From NCBI RefSeq assembly GCF_042651465.1, contig NZ_JBHSCZ010000002.1, positions 868,001 to 932,000 of the forward strand: a DNA stretch of 64,000 nucleotides, given 5' to 3'. Under the pieces are notes generated by a model, which saw only the letters and a program-made list of their open reading frames with translations, made no database searches and was not told the DNA's origin. The translations under genes were made by a program, and so were the position numbers. Origin of the DNA: Ferruginibacter yonginensis. GTDB lineage: Bacteria > Bacteroidota > Bacteroidia > Chitinophagales > Chitinophagaceae. Below, piece after piece: positions 1-8,017 of this stretch; within the stretch, counting starts at the first letter, position 1; every line of letters begins with the position of its first letter.

Positions 1-1534
1 TTTCGGTACCAGCTCCGTAAGCTACGTTACTGGTCCAAGTGATCGTCTCTTCACCCGTGCGGAACACGTTGGTGCTCAACCAACCATTGTTAGTAAAGTT
101 TATTGCTGTTCCTGGGCCAATATTTCTCAATAAAACAATTGAAAACTCGTCGTTTGCAGAAGCATAGCTGCTGAATGCAACATCGCCAGCATTAAGTGTT
201 GTAGCTCCAGCAGGTAATGGGGTTACTATCCATGAAGCCAATGCTGTGTAAACGCCCTGGCATCCAGAGGAGCAATTGGCCCTACGTCCTTCAATAGTAA
301 CTGTACCGCCACTTGCAGCTAAGCCAGTGGTGCTGATATTGCTTCCTGGTGTGTATGGTAAATAAGTTGCACCACCGTTTGTAGTGTAGCGGTAATCATC
401 CGAACATCCTGTACCGCCGCTTCCAGCAGTGAAGGTAGCGCTCACTGGCGTACCATCGGCAACAGTAGCCGTAGCAGGTGTTTTAGCTAGTAGCGTGGGA
501 CTTGCTGGTAAAGCTAGTACACTAAACGTGGCTGCGTTTGAGTTGGTAGAACCAGAACCATTGCTGGCCACACAGCGGTATTGATAAGTATTAAAAGACA
601 GAGGTGCTGCAGTAATCGTTAAAACAGTTGTAGTAGCACCAGAATATATGACATCATTAGTGATATCAACAAAGCCGCCACCATTATCTACTTGCCATTG
701 GTAGTCTGTAGCATTTGTAGCAGTAACGGTAAAGCTTGTACTAGATCCTAAACACACACTGCTGTTAGTAGGGTTGAGTGTAAAAGTAGGAGCAGGTACT
801 GCTACGATATACGAACAGCCCGTTGGCAAAGTAAAGCTTGGAGGGCTGGAAACATCTGAAGTCCAGTTGGCCTGATTGTTTAAAGCTGTTCTTGCTAATG
901 CAGCCGTACTAATATTCAATGCACAACCGGTAAAATATGAATTATCGAATTCAGATGCACTCACATCTTGTGTACCAATCCAGATGGCATTTACCCCTGT
1001 GGTAAGACCAGGAGGAAGTGCACTACCGCTAACTGAATTAGCTGTACCATCCCATGCTGAGGCTGTTGTGCTTAAGCCAAAGGGATCCACACCATTTACA
1101 AACACATTCATGTGGATAGCGCTGATAAAGGTAGGTGTTGCGGCACTGCCTTGGTAAGCCAGCACCTGATCGCCCAGTGTGCTCAGGCTTAGTGCCGTAC
1201 CTGTTACTGTACCGCCAGCGCCACCACCTACTAAAGTGGCAGTGGTGCCATTTATTTTAATTTCCGTACCAGCAGCCATTGCTCCCGTGCTCGTCCAGGT
1301 AACTGTTGTTTCCCCTGTCCGAAAAACATTGGTACTCAGCCAACCGTTATCGGTAAAATTAATAACTGTTCCTGCGGTAACTGCTTTTAACAGCACAAAC
1401 GAAAACTCATCTCCGGCTACCGTATTAGAAGTGTAGCCTGAAAAAGCGATGTCGCCAGCTACTAGAGTAGTTTGGGCTTTAACAGTATTGGTAAAAATGG
1501 TTAAAAGAAAAAAAGCAGCAAGGAGCTTTCTCAT
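1..1534 (-). CDS. secreted repeat-module surface protein, 3' end outside window
   Basis: An open frame on the minus strand runs off the left edge, so the C-terminus is missing. The first ~22 residues from the ATG at 1534 form a signal peptide (MRK, hydrophobic core, ending KAQ). A module of about 190 residues follows, starting GDIAFSGYTSN and containing VINFTDNGWLSTNVF. Next comes an Ig-like stretch with a YQWQVDNGGG core and Tyr/Cys near YQYRCVASNG, then a Cys-containing segment. A second copy of the first module starts GDVAFSSYAS and is cut by the edge. The same module forms most of the gene at 2147-3418. An in-frame ATG at 1558 would add eight residues but spoil the signal-peptide n-region, so 1534 is preferred. 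A T9SS sorting domain is expected beyond the edge but cannot be seen. Role unknown; adhesin or surface-layer function is inference. Confidence 0.75.
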   Translation of the reverse strand, partial: MRKLLAAFFLLTIFTNTVKAQTTLVAGDIAFSGYTSNTVAGDEFSFVLLKAVTAGTVINFTDNGWLSTNVFRTGETTVTWTSTGAMAAGTEIKINGTTATLVGGGAGGTVTGTALSLSTLGDQVLAYQGSAATPTFISAIHMNVFVNGVDPFGLSTTASAWDGTANSVSGSALPPGLTTGVNAIWIGTQDVSASEFDNSYFTGCALNISTAALARTALNNQANWTSDVSSPPSFTLPTGCSYIVAVPAPTFTLNPTNSSVCLGSSTSFTVTATNATDYQWQVDNGGGFVDITNDVIYSGATTTVLTITAAPLSFNTYQYRCVASNGSGSTNSNAATFSVLALPASPTLLAKTPATATVADGTPVSATFTAGSGGTGCSDDYRYTTNGGATYLPYTPGSNISTTGLAASGGTVTIEGRRANCSSGCQGVYTALASWIVTPLPAGATTLNAGDVAFSSYASANDEFSIVLLRNIGPGTAINFTNNGWLSTNVFRTGEETITWTSNVAYGAGTE

Positions 1535-2005
1535 AAAGCTTGCGTAGACTTTGTCCATGGCAATTGGTTTTGGTTCTTGGTAAATTAAAAACGTAATATA
1601 GAAATAACTATAATATAAATAAACTTAAGTTGTTGTTTTATTTTAAGTATTTAGTAAACAAAATCTCAGTTACTTACCGCATAAAAATAATAGGCAGGAG
1701 ACATAATTTTATTTATTTATTCATATTATGCCATTACCAATAACGTAAGAAAAGATTGGGGGAGAATTCTTTTTTTACATTGTTTATTCTTAGATGCAAA
1801 AAACAACTATACGGTTAGGGGGTATTTAAGGGTATTGTGACTTAACCTGAAATAAAGATATAAAAAATAACTTAAACCAACCAAGTATAAATACCGATTA
1901 TTTTTAATGAGTTATTATTAATTTCTTTAGTTACTAAATTGTTTAATTATTTATATAAAAATATTCAGTGTAAAATTAAATTTTTTCCATAATTAATTGA
2001 CACAT

Positions 2006-2034
2006 TTTGAAAGCGTAATATTTTCTTCATTTTG
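2006..2034 (+). promoter_or_regulatory. putative Bacteroidota-type promoter for a small transcript
   Basis: TTTG at 2006-2009 and TCATTTTG at 2027-2034 are separated by 17 bp. This resembles the Bacteroidota primary-sigma consensus of TTTG, about 17-20 bp, then TAnnTTTG, with one mismatch in the -7 box. No plus-strand gene follows, only the hairpin at 2104-2130. Confidence 0.3.
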
Positions 2035-2040
2035 GTTATT

Positions 2041-2135
2041 ACAGAAAAAATGATAATTTTTTGCATAGTAAAAAAACATCTTGTAAATAAAAACTATTAT
2101 AAGAAGAGCAGGTTAACAGAACCTGCTCTTTTTTG
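2041..2135 (+). ncRNA. candidate small RNA of about 95 nt
   Basis: The interval lies between the promoter-like boxes at 2006-2034 and an intrinsic terminator at 2104-2134, both reading on the plus strand. The start is estimated about 7 nt after the -7 box. No open reading frame of useful length is present. The terminator could instead serve the minus-strand gene ending at 2147. However, the T-run lies on the plus-strand side of the hairpin, and none follows it on the minus strand. No RNA family was recognised. Confidence 0.25.
2104..2134 (+). terminator. intrinsic terminator hairpin
   Basis: AAGAGCAGGTT (2104-2114) pairs with AACCTGCTCTT (2120-2130) over a 5-nt loop, and T residues continue to 2134. 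The polarity suits plus-strand transcription; it might act weakly for the minus-strand gene at 2147-3418. Confidence 0.6.
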
Positions 2136-2146
2136 TAAAGTGCTCT

Positions 2147-3418
2147 TTATTTAACCAATTTTTTTACAATACTTTCTGTTTCGGTAGTGATCCGTAAGAA
2201 GTAAACGCCCTTGGATAAAGCAGCATTCACTGGTATCGATATGCTACTGGTGCCAGCAGTTACCTTTTGGTAATTAGTGTATACTATTTTACCATTTACA
2301 TCTGTAAGTTGCATAGTAAGCATACCAGCATTTTTTACGGTGAGGTTAAAGTTTAGTTTGTCATTTATTGGATTTACAAAATTATCTACAATAATCGACA
2401 CACCTTTTTTATTGCTAATTGTTGCGATATTTGAGTAGCTGAATTTACCATCAAAGTCAATTGATTTTAGGCGATAGTATATTTGTTTAGCATTGCTTTT
2501 TAAACTTTCAAAGTCGGTATAATTATATGTTTTATCTCCGCTTCCTATTTGCGGCATTACAGTTGTAAGCCATCTGAAGTTGCTTCCATCAAAACTATGC
2601 TCCAGTTCATACTTTTCCAGATTTTGCTGACCTGTTACCTTCCATCTTATACCAACGTTAGTTAAATTATTTATTGCCTGAAAGTTTAGAAGTGTAACTG
2701 GAACTACTAAACATCCTCTTGGAATTACATAAGCTGTTGCATCCTGCTGATCCCAATTTGCAGGATTATTTATTTGAGCAAGTGCAGTAGCCTGAACTGA
2801 TGAAATTGTAATACCACACTTAAAAGCTGCATTGTCGGTTTCAGTTGGACCTAGCCATACAGAGTAAACACCATCTGTAAGGCAGGCAGGACGGTTGGAG
2901 GCTGTTGTTGAAGAAACGGCTATATTGTCCCAAGTGTTACCTGTAGCACCAGCATCAATATTCATTTGTATGCCCGCAATAAAAGTTGGGGCAGTTCTTG
3001 CACCAGTAAATGCTAAAATTTGGTCGCCAATGCCTGAAAGGCTGAGTGTTGTACCCGTAACTGTACCAGTTGAAGCGGTAAGGCCTGAAATCCTTACCTG
3101 TGTGCCATAAGCCAGCACGGAACCGGGGGAAGTCCAGGCAATATCAGTTTCTGTAGTACCATTGGTTGCAAAAAGATTATTACTGTTACAGGCAGCTGCA
3201 AGGTTACCCCCCCATCCACAATCCGTGAAATTAATTACAGAACTAGCAGGTAAACCACCAGGTTTTAAAATTATAAAGGTAAAATCATCGCTTCCAGCAG
3301 CAGGGCTGGAATTATACCCTGTAAAGGCTATATCGCCAATAAGTACCTGAGCTTGGATATGCTTATTAACAAAGAAGAAAAAGACAAACGTAATACTTAA
3401 TTTGTAAAAAAGTTTCAT
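2147..3418 (-). CDS. secreted protein with C-terminal T9SS sorting domain
   Basis: 423 residues. Residues 1-24 are a signal peptide with a Phe-rich core ending in QAQ. Residues ~25-215 form a module starting GDIAFTGYNSS, with VINFTDCGWGG and SVWLGPTETD. The module is clearly homologous to both copies in the neighbouring gene at 1-1534. After ~residue 240 the sequence switches to a fibronectin/beta-sandwich region typical of proteins comparing lists of values (VTLLNFQAI, YYRLKSIDFDGKFSYS). Residues ~345-423 form a type A T9SS C-terminal sorting domain (NPINDKLNF, LTDVNGKIVY, KGVYFLRITT, ending VKKLVK). The protein is therefore predicted to be exported by Sec, then passed through the outer membrane by the type IX system and attached or released. 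The substrate or partner is unknown. Confidence 0.8.
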   Translation of the reverse strand: MKLFYKLSITFVFFFFVNKHIQAQVLIGDIAFTGYNSSPAAGSDDFTFIILKPGGLPASSVINFTDCGWGGNLAAACNSNNLFATNGTTETDIAWTSPGSVLAYGTQVRISGLTASTGTVTGTTLSLSGIGDQILAFTGARTAPTFIAGIQMNIDAGATGNTWDNIAVSSTTASNRPACLTDGVYSVWLGPTETDNAAFKCGITISSVQATALAQINNPANWDQQDATAYVIPRGCLVVPVTLLNFQAINNLTNVGIRWKVTGQQNLEKYELEHSFDGSNFRWLTTVMPQIGSGDKTYNYTDFESLKSNAKQIYYRLKSIDFDGKFSYSNIATISNKKGVSIIVDNFVNPINDKLNFNLTVKNAGMLTMQLTDVNGKIVYTNYQKVTAGTSSISIPVNAALSKGVYFLRITTETESIVKKLVK

Positions 3419-3499
3419 AATAGATTATACGTTTTAATAATATTTATAAAATTACAATATAAAAAACAACAAAACCAGCAAAACTTTTGGTTTTTAGTT

Positions 3500-4435
3500 T
3501 TAATCAAAGCAATCGCCGGGTTTTATCCCGAAATCTGCCAGCCTTGCGCCGCTAAAAAAACCTTCCTGTAAATAAACTATATTTATTTTAAGAAGTTTTT
3601 CGTCTTTTGTTTTTACCAGCAGTCCCTGTTCTTTATTAATAGCAGCAATACTACCAATTTTAGCATTATTATCTGCAACTTCGTTACTAATTTCAGCTTC
3701 GGTAATACCAAAAACCCAATTATTTAGCTTTGCACCAGCAGCTTTGTTCCAGGGATTACAGGCATTGATAGTGCGTAATATTTGATGACTGTCCATGGTT
3801 TTAAAACTGATAGTAAGGTTTTCGCTTGTTGGGTTTTTAAAGTATTTCGCTTTGGTTTCATCCTGTGCTGTTGAGGGTATGATGCTACCAAAAGATAGAA
3901 TCTTTAAAAGGATAGCAGCCGATTTTGCTCCCAAATGTGCTAATTTAGACTGCAGGATGCCATAAGTATCTGTAGGGCCAATCGGCAGTTTTTCTTGCAA
4001 TATAACCGGACCTGTGTCTATGCCATCATCCATCAGGTGTAGGGTAATACCGCCATCTGCATCACCATTGAGAATATGCCACAAAATTGGCTGAGGACCT
4101 CGGCACTGTGGCAAAAGACCATAATGGAAATTGATGAATCCCTTCTCGGTCAGCTCAATGATGCTTTTGGGTAAAATGAATGGAAAAGTCATAACCAAGC
4201 CTACATTTATGTTATATGCTTTAATAGCTTCACTTATCTCTTGGATGTAGTTCTTTTTATCTACTTTTAAAATAGGCACACCTGTACCTTCAGCTAACTG
4301 TTGTAACAAAAACTGCATTTCACCATTACTTTTGGTGGTTACCAAAGCTCCTACTTTGCCATAAAACAAAAATTCTTTAATACCGGGCAGGGAAAGGGGG
4401 TTGTTACAAAGTATTATGGCTTTTAAATCTGACAT
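3500..4435 (-). CDS. Fmt-like formyltransferase family protein
   Basis: 311 residues from the ATG at 4435. A longer frame opens at 4543, but it would overlap the upstream gene, and the folded domain begins at MSDLKAIIL. The N-terminal formyltransferase domain has the signature INFHYGLLPQCRGPQP followed by DDGIDTGPVI. These supply the Asn, His and Asp expected for transfer from 10-formyl-tetrahydrofolate, as in Fmt and PurN-type enzymes. The usual Ser of HxSLLP is Gly here. The C-terminal part resembles the OB-like domain of Fmt (NPWNKAAGAKL, FSGARLADFGIKPGD). The substrate is unknown. A true Met-tRNA formyltransferase is unlikely given the context: the gene is 19 bp after a binding-protein-fold gene and near tail-collar genes. 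It could modify a sugar nucleotide, a peptide or an amino acid. Family assignment is firm; function is inference. Confidence 0.75.
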   Translation of the reverse strand: MSDLKAIILCNNPLSLPGIKEFLFYGKVGALVTTKSNGEMQFLLQQLAEGTGVPILKVDKKNYIQEISEAIKAYNINVGLVMTFPFILPKSIIELTEKGFINFHYGLLPQCRGPQPILWHILNGDADGGITLHLMDDGIDTGPVILQEKLPIGPTDTYGILQSKLAHLGAKSAAILLKILSFGSIIPSTAQDETKAKYFKNPTSENLTISFKTMDSHQILRTINACNPWNKAAGAKLNNWVFGITEAEISNEVADNNAKIGSIAAINKEQGLLVKTKDEKLLKINIVYLQEGFFSGARLADFGIKPGDCFD

Positions 4436-4454
4436 ATTTGTTTTAAGAATTGTG

Positions 4455-5612
4455 TTAAATACATAGATAGGTATTCCTCCATGCTGAAGATGTTTCGGGG
4501 GAAGGTAACATAACTTCCTCCTTAAAGCGCTGCCACTCATCATCTATTTCTAAGTTGCTATTTTCATCAATGGTTAGATCGAAGTAGTTGCTGGCCTTTA
4601 CCAAATTGGCAGGCCCATAAATATGATTGGTAAGGGGATCCAACTTAATCCAGCCACGTGGACTAGGTAATGGTGGTGCTTCACCCATGGCTTTGATTGC
4701 TGCGGCAGTATTTTTATGTATTGCCAATTCTTTATTAAAACGATCCAACAATAGGGCAGTATCCCAACCTAACACTGCAAATACATTGGGCCTTTTGCCA
4801 TATACAGCTTCGTAAGTGGCAACAAAGGCCTGGTTGTTCGTATTGGTAAATGTGGATAGCCATGGGGTATAACCTTGAACATTTTTAAGTAATACCTGAT
4901 GTTTGAGATTGCTGGCAAGAGATTCTTCCAGCATCATGGGCGATACAAAAAGGTTTGCTTCTTGGCTTAACTGTATTGCAGCGACCGCTTTATAAAAAAG
5001 TTCAGCCATATCAGCACAAAAAAGACAAAGTAAATTGGGCGTACCTTGCTCACTGGCCATGAATGCCTGGAGTGGCGCTAAGGTAAAGTGCTCGTTTTTG
5101 AGATGGGTTACATGATTGTATAAAATGCTTCCTCCTTTTTGTTGAAATCTGGTTAAAGTAGTGTACACCTGATTATAGCCAGCATCATAATAAGAGGCAG
5201 CTAGTGCTCCAGTACCGGCTGTCGCTGCCAGTGCTCCAGTAAGTGAAGTATTGAAACAAAAGTTCAATGAATGGGTTATAGTGGTAGGATGGGGTTGCCA
5301 GTCTTCAGGCAGGTTGGCACCCATATTGGTTACCAGTAATAGCTTGCCTGCTGCTGCAAACAAAGGTTGCAGCATAGCGGCAATGCGACTATCGCAACAG
5401 GCTATTACCACATCTGCATTATCACCAAGTATCATTTTTTCGGCCTTGGTATATATTTCTGATTCATCAGTACCAAAACCGATGTTTTCAGTGAATAAAG
5501 TAAAGTCGTTAAAGTTAAGTTGCTCAAAACCTGCTTTCAGCCCATTGAGCATGTCGAAGCTTATTGTTGGGTATAGGGTAGAGCGTGGGGTGAGCATACC
5601 TATTCGTAGCAT
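4455..5612 (-). CDS. periplasmic-binding-protein-fold (LivK/AmiC-like) protein without signal peptide
   Basis: 385 residues. The pattern is that of type-I binding proteins for branched amino acids or amides: LRIGMLTPRS at the start, then a DVVIACCDSR strand, NTSLTGALAATAG, and the late segments YTPWLSTFTNTNNQAFVATYEAVYGKRP and VLGWDTALLLDRF. The N-terminus begins directly at the first beta strand, so there is no export signal and the protein should be cytoplasmic. That suits a sensor or regulatory role (AmiC-like) more than ABC transport, and no permease or ATPase genes are nearby. The formyltransferase gene follows 19 bp downstream, implying co-transcription. The ligand cannot be read from the sequence. 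Confidence 0.65.
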   Translation of the reverse strand: MLRIGMLTPRSTLYPTISFDMLNGLKAGFEQLNFNDFTLFTENIGFGTDESEIYTKAEKMILGDNADVVIACCDSRIAAMLQPLFAAAGKLLLVTNMGANLPEDWQPHPTTITHSLNFCFNTSLTGALAATAGTGALAASYYDAGYNQVYTTLTRFQQKGGSILYNHVTHLKNEHFTLAPLQAFMASEQGTPNLLCLFCADMAELFYKAVAAIQLSQEANLFVSPMMLEESLASNLKHQVLLKNVQGYTPWLSTFTNTNNQAFVATYEAVYGKRPNVFAVLGWDTALLLDRFNKELAIHKNTAAAIKAMGEAPPLPSPRGWIKLDPLTNHIYGPANLVKASNYFDLTIDENSNLEIDDEWQRFKEEVMLPSPETSSAWRNTYLCI

Positions 5613-5777
5613 ATATTAAAATCGGTTTAATATTTGATTTGCAATTTATACAAATTCATTTTTTAAAACATACTGGTTGGTAGTTTTTATTGTCATTACA
5701 TTAAACATATGAATTTAAAGCCCCTATTGGCTTTCAGGTTGGAGCAGTTTTATGTTTATACGATGCTTTTCAAAAAA

Positions 5778-5807
5778 TATCCCCCTTCTGTTTAAAGAAG
5801 AGGGATA
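5778..5807 (-). terminator. intrinsic terminator after the tail-collar genes
   Basis: A 12-bp stem with one mismatch joins 5778-5789 and 5796-5807 across a 6-nt loop. On the minus strand it is followed by ATTTTTTG. It separates the tail-collar pair from the binding-protein/formyltransferase pair, so these are probably two transcription units. Confidence 0.65.
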
Positions 5808-5826
5808 AAAATATGTGAGCAACTGC

Positions 5827-6372
5827 TTAGTCACGGCTGGGATAAATACCCTCAGCGCATATAATATAATTCATTCCTAAATATGGTTGCATGATACTCA
5901 TAGGAGTATTGCTCCCTGCAATAGTTGTAGGTAAATTAACAGGAATTGGCTGCATATTTACATCAGCTGTGCCATTATAAGGCTTGGTTGAAGAGCCGGC
6001 CGCAAAATTGTTTTCCGGTGACTCTTGGTTACCGAGGTCAGCAAATGTTCTTGGTGTAATATTGCCTGTTACTTGGTGATTGTGCGCAGGCAAATTGATT
6101 GAGAGCAATGTAATGTTGTTGATACCTCCCATTTCGCCCAATTGATAAGCAGGTAACCCCGGCCCTTGGCTAAACTGGGCACCAACCGCCACCCTTCCTC
6201 TAAAATCGGGAACTGCAAAAGTAACCTGTCCATTACCTCCGTACGTAGTACCCAAAAGAGAAAATAATGCAGTATTTTGAGCTATCGATAAAAGAGCTCC
6301 ATTACAAAACAACCAACCTCGGGGATTAAAATTACCTGCAAACATGCGGATTTCCGCCAATGTTCCTTCCAT
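5827..6372 (-). CDS. phage-tail-collar domain protein (Mdp-type), copy 2
   Basis: 181 residues. The start MEGTLAEIRMFAGNF, the segment GWLFCNGALLSIAQNTALFSLLGTTYGGNGQVTFAVPDFRGR (described by its ends; motif PDFRGRV) and the end MNYIICAEGIYPSRD are the hallmarks of tail-collar proteins annotated as microcystin-dependent protein (Mdp). No signal peptide or membrane segment is seen. It follows a close paralogue after 36 bp and precedes the terminator at 5778. Such single-domain proteins are common in non-phage bacterial loci, where their function is unsettled. Tail-fibre, adhesion and secreted-glue roles have all been suggested. There are no other phage genes nearby, so prophage origin is not supported. 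Confidence 0.8.
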   Translation of the reverse strand: MEGTLAEIRMFAGNFNPRGWLFCNGALLSIAQNTALFSLLGTTYGGNGQVTFAVPDFRGRVAVGAQFSQGPGLPAYQLGEMGGINNITLLSINLPAHNHQVTGNITPRTFADLGNQESPENNFAAGSSTKPYNGTADVNMQPIPVNLPTTIAGSNTPMSIMQPYLGMNYIICAEGIYPSRD

Positions 6373-6408
6373 ATATATTAATGTTTTAATTGTTAATAAA
6401 AGGGAATA

Positions 6409-6948
6409 TTAGTCTCTCGATGGGAAAATACCAAACTGACAGATAATATAATTCATACCTAAATAAGGCTGCATAATGCTGATTGGCTGGCTATTTCCAA
6501 CAATCGTAGTTGGCAGGTTGATGGCAATGGGCTGCATATTCACATCTGCCGTTGCATTATAAGGTTTGGTGCTAGAGCCTGCTGGGTAAGCATTTTCAGG
6601 ACTTTCCAAACTGCCAAGGTCAGCATATGCACGTGGCGTAATGTTGCCTACAACCTGGTGGTTGTGTGCAGGCATCTGAGCTGTGGTGATGGTTACAGTA
6701 GGTGTTCCTGCAATTTCACCCAGTTGTATGTTGGGTAAACCAGGACCTGTACCAGTTCCCACCGCTACACGGCCCCTGAAATCAGGAATACCAAATGTTG
6801 TTTGTCCGTTACCTCCATAAGTTGTTCCCAATAAAGAAAACATAGCTGTATTTTGTGCAATCGACATTGTTTGTCCGTTACAAAATATCCAGGTACGGGG
6901 TGCAAAATTTCCTGCGAACATGCGGATTTCAGCAATAGTTCCTTCCAT
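6409..6948 (-). CDS. phage-tail-collar domain protein (Mdp-type), copy 1
   Basis: 179 residues and the first gene of the tail-collar pair. It has MEGTIAEIRMFAGNF at the start, TTYGGNGQTTFGIPDFRGRV in the middle, MPAHNHQVVGNITPR (a His-rich turn shared with copy 2) and an end MNYIICQFGIFPSRD. It is nearly collinear with copy 2, differing mainly by a few residues around 75-90, so the pair arose by a tandem duplication. No export signal is visible. A promoter-like pair lies at 6982-7012. The function is not established for this family outside phage tails. Confidence 0.8.
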   Translation of the reverse strand: MEGTIAEIRMFAGNFAPRTWIFCNGQTMSIAQNTAMFSLLGTTYGGNGQTTFGIPDFRGRVAVGTGTGPGLPNIQLGEIAGTPTVTITTAQMPAHNHQVVGNITPRAYADLGSLESPENAYPAGSSTKPYNATADVNMQPIAINLPTTIVGNSQPISIMQPYLGMNYIICQFGIFPSRD

Positions 6949-6981
6949 AATGTTAGTTTGGTATTAGTTTTAAAATTAATT

Positions 6982-7012
6982 TGAAGTTAAGAATTTAATT
7001 CAATTTAACAAA
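6982..7012 (-). promoter_or_regulatory. putative promoter of the tail-collar pair
   Basis: On the minus strand TTTG (7009-7012) is followed after 19 bp by TAACTTCA (6982-6989). This matches the spacing of the Bacteroidota promoter consensus, with two mismatches in the TAnnTTTG box. The 5' leader would be about 30 nt. Confidence 0.3.
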
Positions 7013-7099
7013 TTTTTTATTTTTTTAATTGGTTTCAAAAAATGTATTAATTTGTGTATCTAAGTTTAAAAACTTTCGTTACAACCAAAACTAACAACC

Positions 7100-8017
7100 A
7101 TGAAATCAAGGCGTTTATTTCTAAGAAACAGTGGCTTAGCTGCTGCCGCAATTTTAGCGCAAAAACCAATAAATGTTTTAGCTAAAGGGCAATCATTTTT
7201 TTCACTTGGAAATAATCAAGAAAATAAATTAACTATTTTACATACTTCTGATATTCAAAATTGTTTGGGCGAACTTGCTGATAGCTCAGTTTATGCTGGT
7301 TTGGGTGGCTTTAACCAGGCTGCGGAATTAATTTATCGTATTAAAAGAACAACTGATAATACATTGTTGCTCGATGCTGGAAATTTCACCGCAGCATCTA
7401 ACCAAAAAGATCAATTAAAAACTGTACAAAAAATGCAGCAATTGCAATACGATGCTGTACATTTTGGGATTAATGAGTTAAAAAAAGGAACCGCATTTAC
7501 CGAAAGTGTTGTAACACAACTACCCGTTGTGGCAAGTAATTATGAGGTTGAAGGTGTAAAAACTGCCTCTTTTAAAATAATACAAAAAGGTAAATACAAA
7601 ATAGGAATTATAAGTGCTGGCCCACGTTTAAGAAGTTTTGTAAAATACAAAGCTGCATTACAAACAGCTGATGCATTGGCTAGTGATTTAAAAAGCAACC
7701 ACCAATGTAATTTAGTAATATGTTTATCGCACCTTGGCCTAAATACACCAAAAGGAAAAAATGATGAAGCGTTAGCAAATTGCACTAGTCACATTGATGT
7801 GATTTTAGGAGGTGCCTCTAATGAATTCTTAGTGAGCCCGTATGTTTTAGCAACCAAACAAAAAACGGAAGTTATTGTAAACCATATTGGCCATAGTGGC
7901 GTAGTGGTTGGAAAAATTGATGTTGAATTTGATGAAGATGGAAACAAGCGTATGGTTCATTTTGATAACTTAATGGTAGGAACTACGAATAACCGTTGGA
8001 AACGAGCAGTTGCATAA
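7100..8017 (+). CDS. Tat-exported metallophosphatase-fold (UshA-like) protein with degenerate metal site
   Basis: 305 residues. The N-terminus SRRLFLRNSGLAAAAILA matches the twin-arginine consensus S-R-R-x-F-L-K, so folded export by Tat is predicted. The rest follows 5'-nucleotidase/UshA-type metallophosphatases strand by strand: LTILHTSDIQN, LLLDAGNF, FGINELKKG, VICLSHLGL, DVILGGASNE. Compared with the family motifs (HTNDxHG, DAGD, GNHE, SHLG, GGHSHT), most metal ligands are replaced: His to Gln, Asp to Asn, GNHE to GINE, HSH to ASN. The first Asp and the SH of SHLG remain. The C-terminal substrate domain of full 5'-nucleotidases is absent. The stop codon overlaps the start of the carbamoyltransferase (TAATG), so translation is coupled. 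It is probably a binding or scaffolding pseudoenzyme; this is inference. Confidence 0.7.
   Translation: MKSRRLFLRNSGLAAAAILAQKPINVLAKGQSFFSLGNNQENKLTILHTSDIQNCLGELADSSVYAGLGGFNQAAELIYRIKRTTDNTLLLDAGNFTAASNQKDQLKTVQKMQQLQYDAVHFGINELKKGTAFTESVVTQLPVVASNYEVEGVKTASFKIIQKGKYKIGIISAGPRLRSFVKYKAALQTADALASDLKSNHQCNLVICLSHLGLNTPKGKNDEALANCTSHIDVILGGASNEFLVSPYVLATKQKTEVIVNHIGHSGVVVGKIDVEFDEDGNKRMVHFDNLMVGTTNNRWKRAVA

Larger units (their letters stand above)
1559..2146. other. AT-rich intergenic region (588 bp)
   Basis: There is no convincing open reading frame in this stretch. It must hold the promoter for the minus-strand gene starting at 1534. Near its right end are a plus-strand promoter-like pair of boxes (2006-2034) and a strong hairpin with a T-run (2104-2134). 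These are listed separately as a candidate small RNA. Nothing else is recognisable. Confidence 0.6.

Noticed and set aside
876..1436. Plus-strand open frames opposite the first secreted gene
   Set aside because: They are antisense shadows of a coherent minus-strand protein with signal peptide and repeated domains.
5251..5619. Plus-strand frame opposite the binding-protein-fold gene
   Set aside because: The minus-strand frame has recognisable family segments; the plus frame has none.
5827..6948. Tail-collar genes as evidence of a prophage
   Set aside because: No capsid, terminase, integrase, lysis or other tail genes anywhere nearby, and no att-like repeats were seen.
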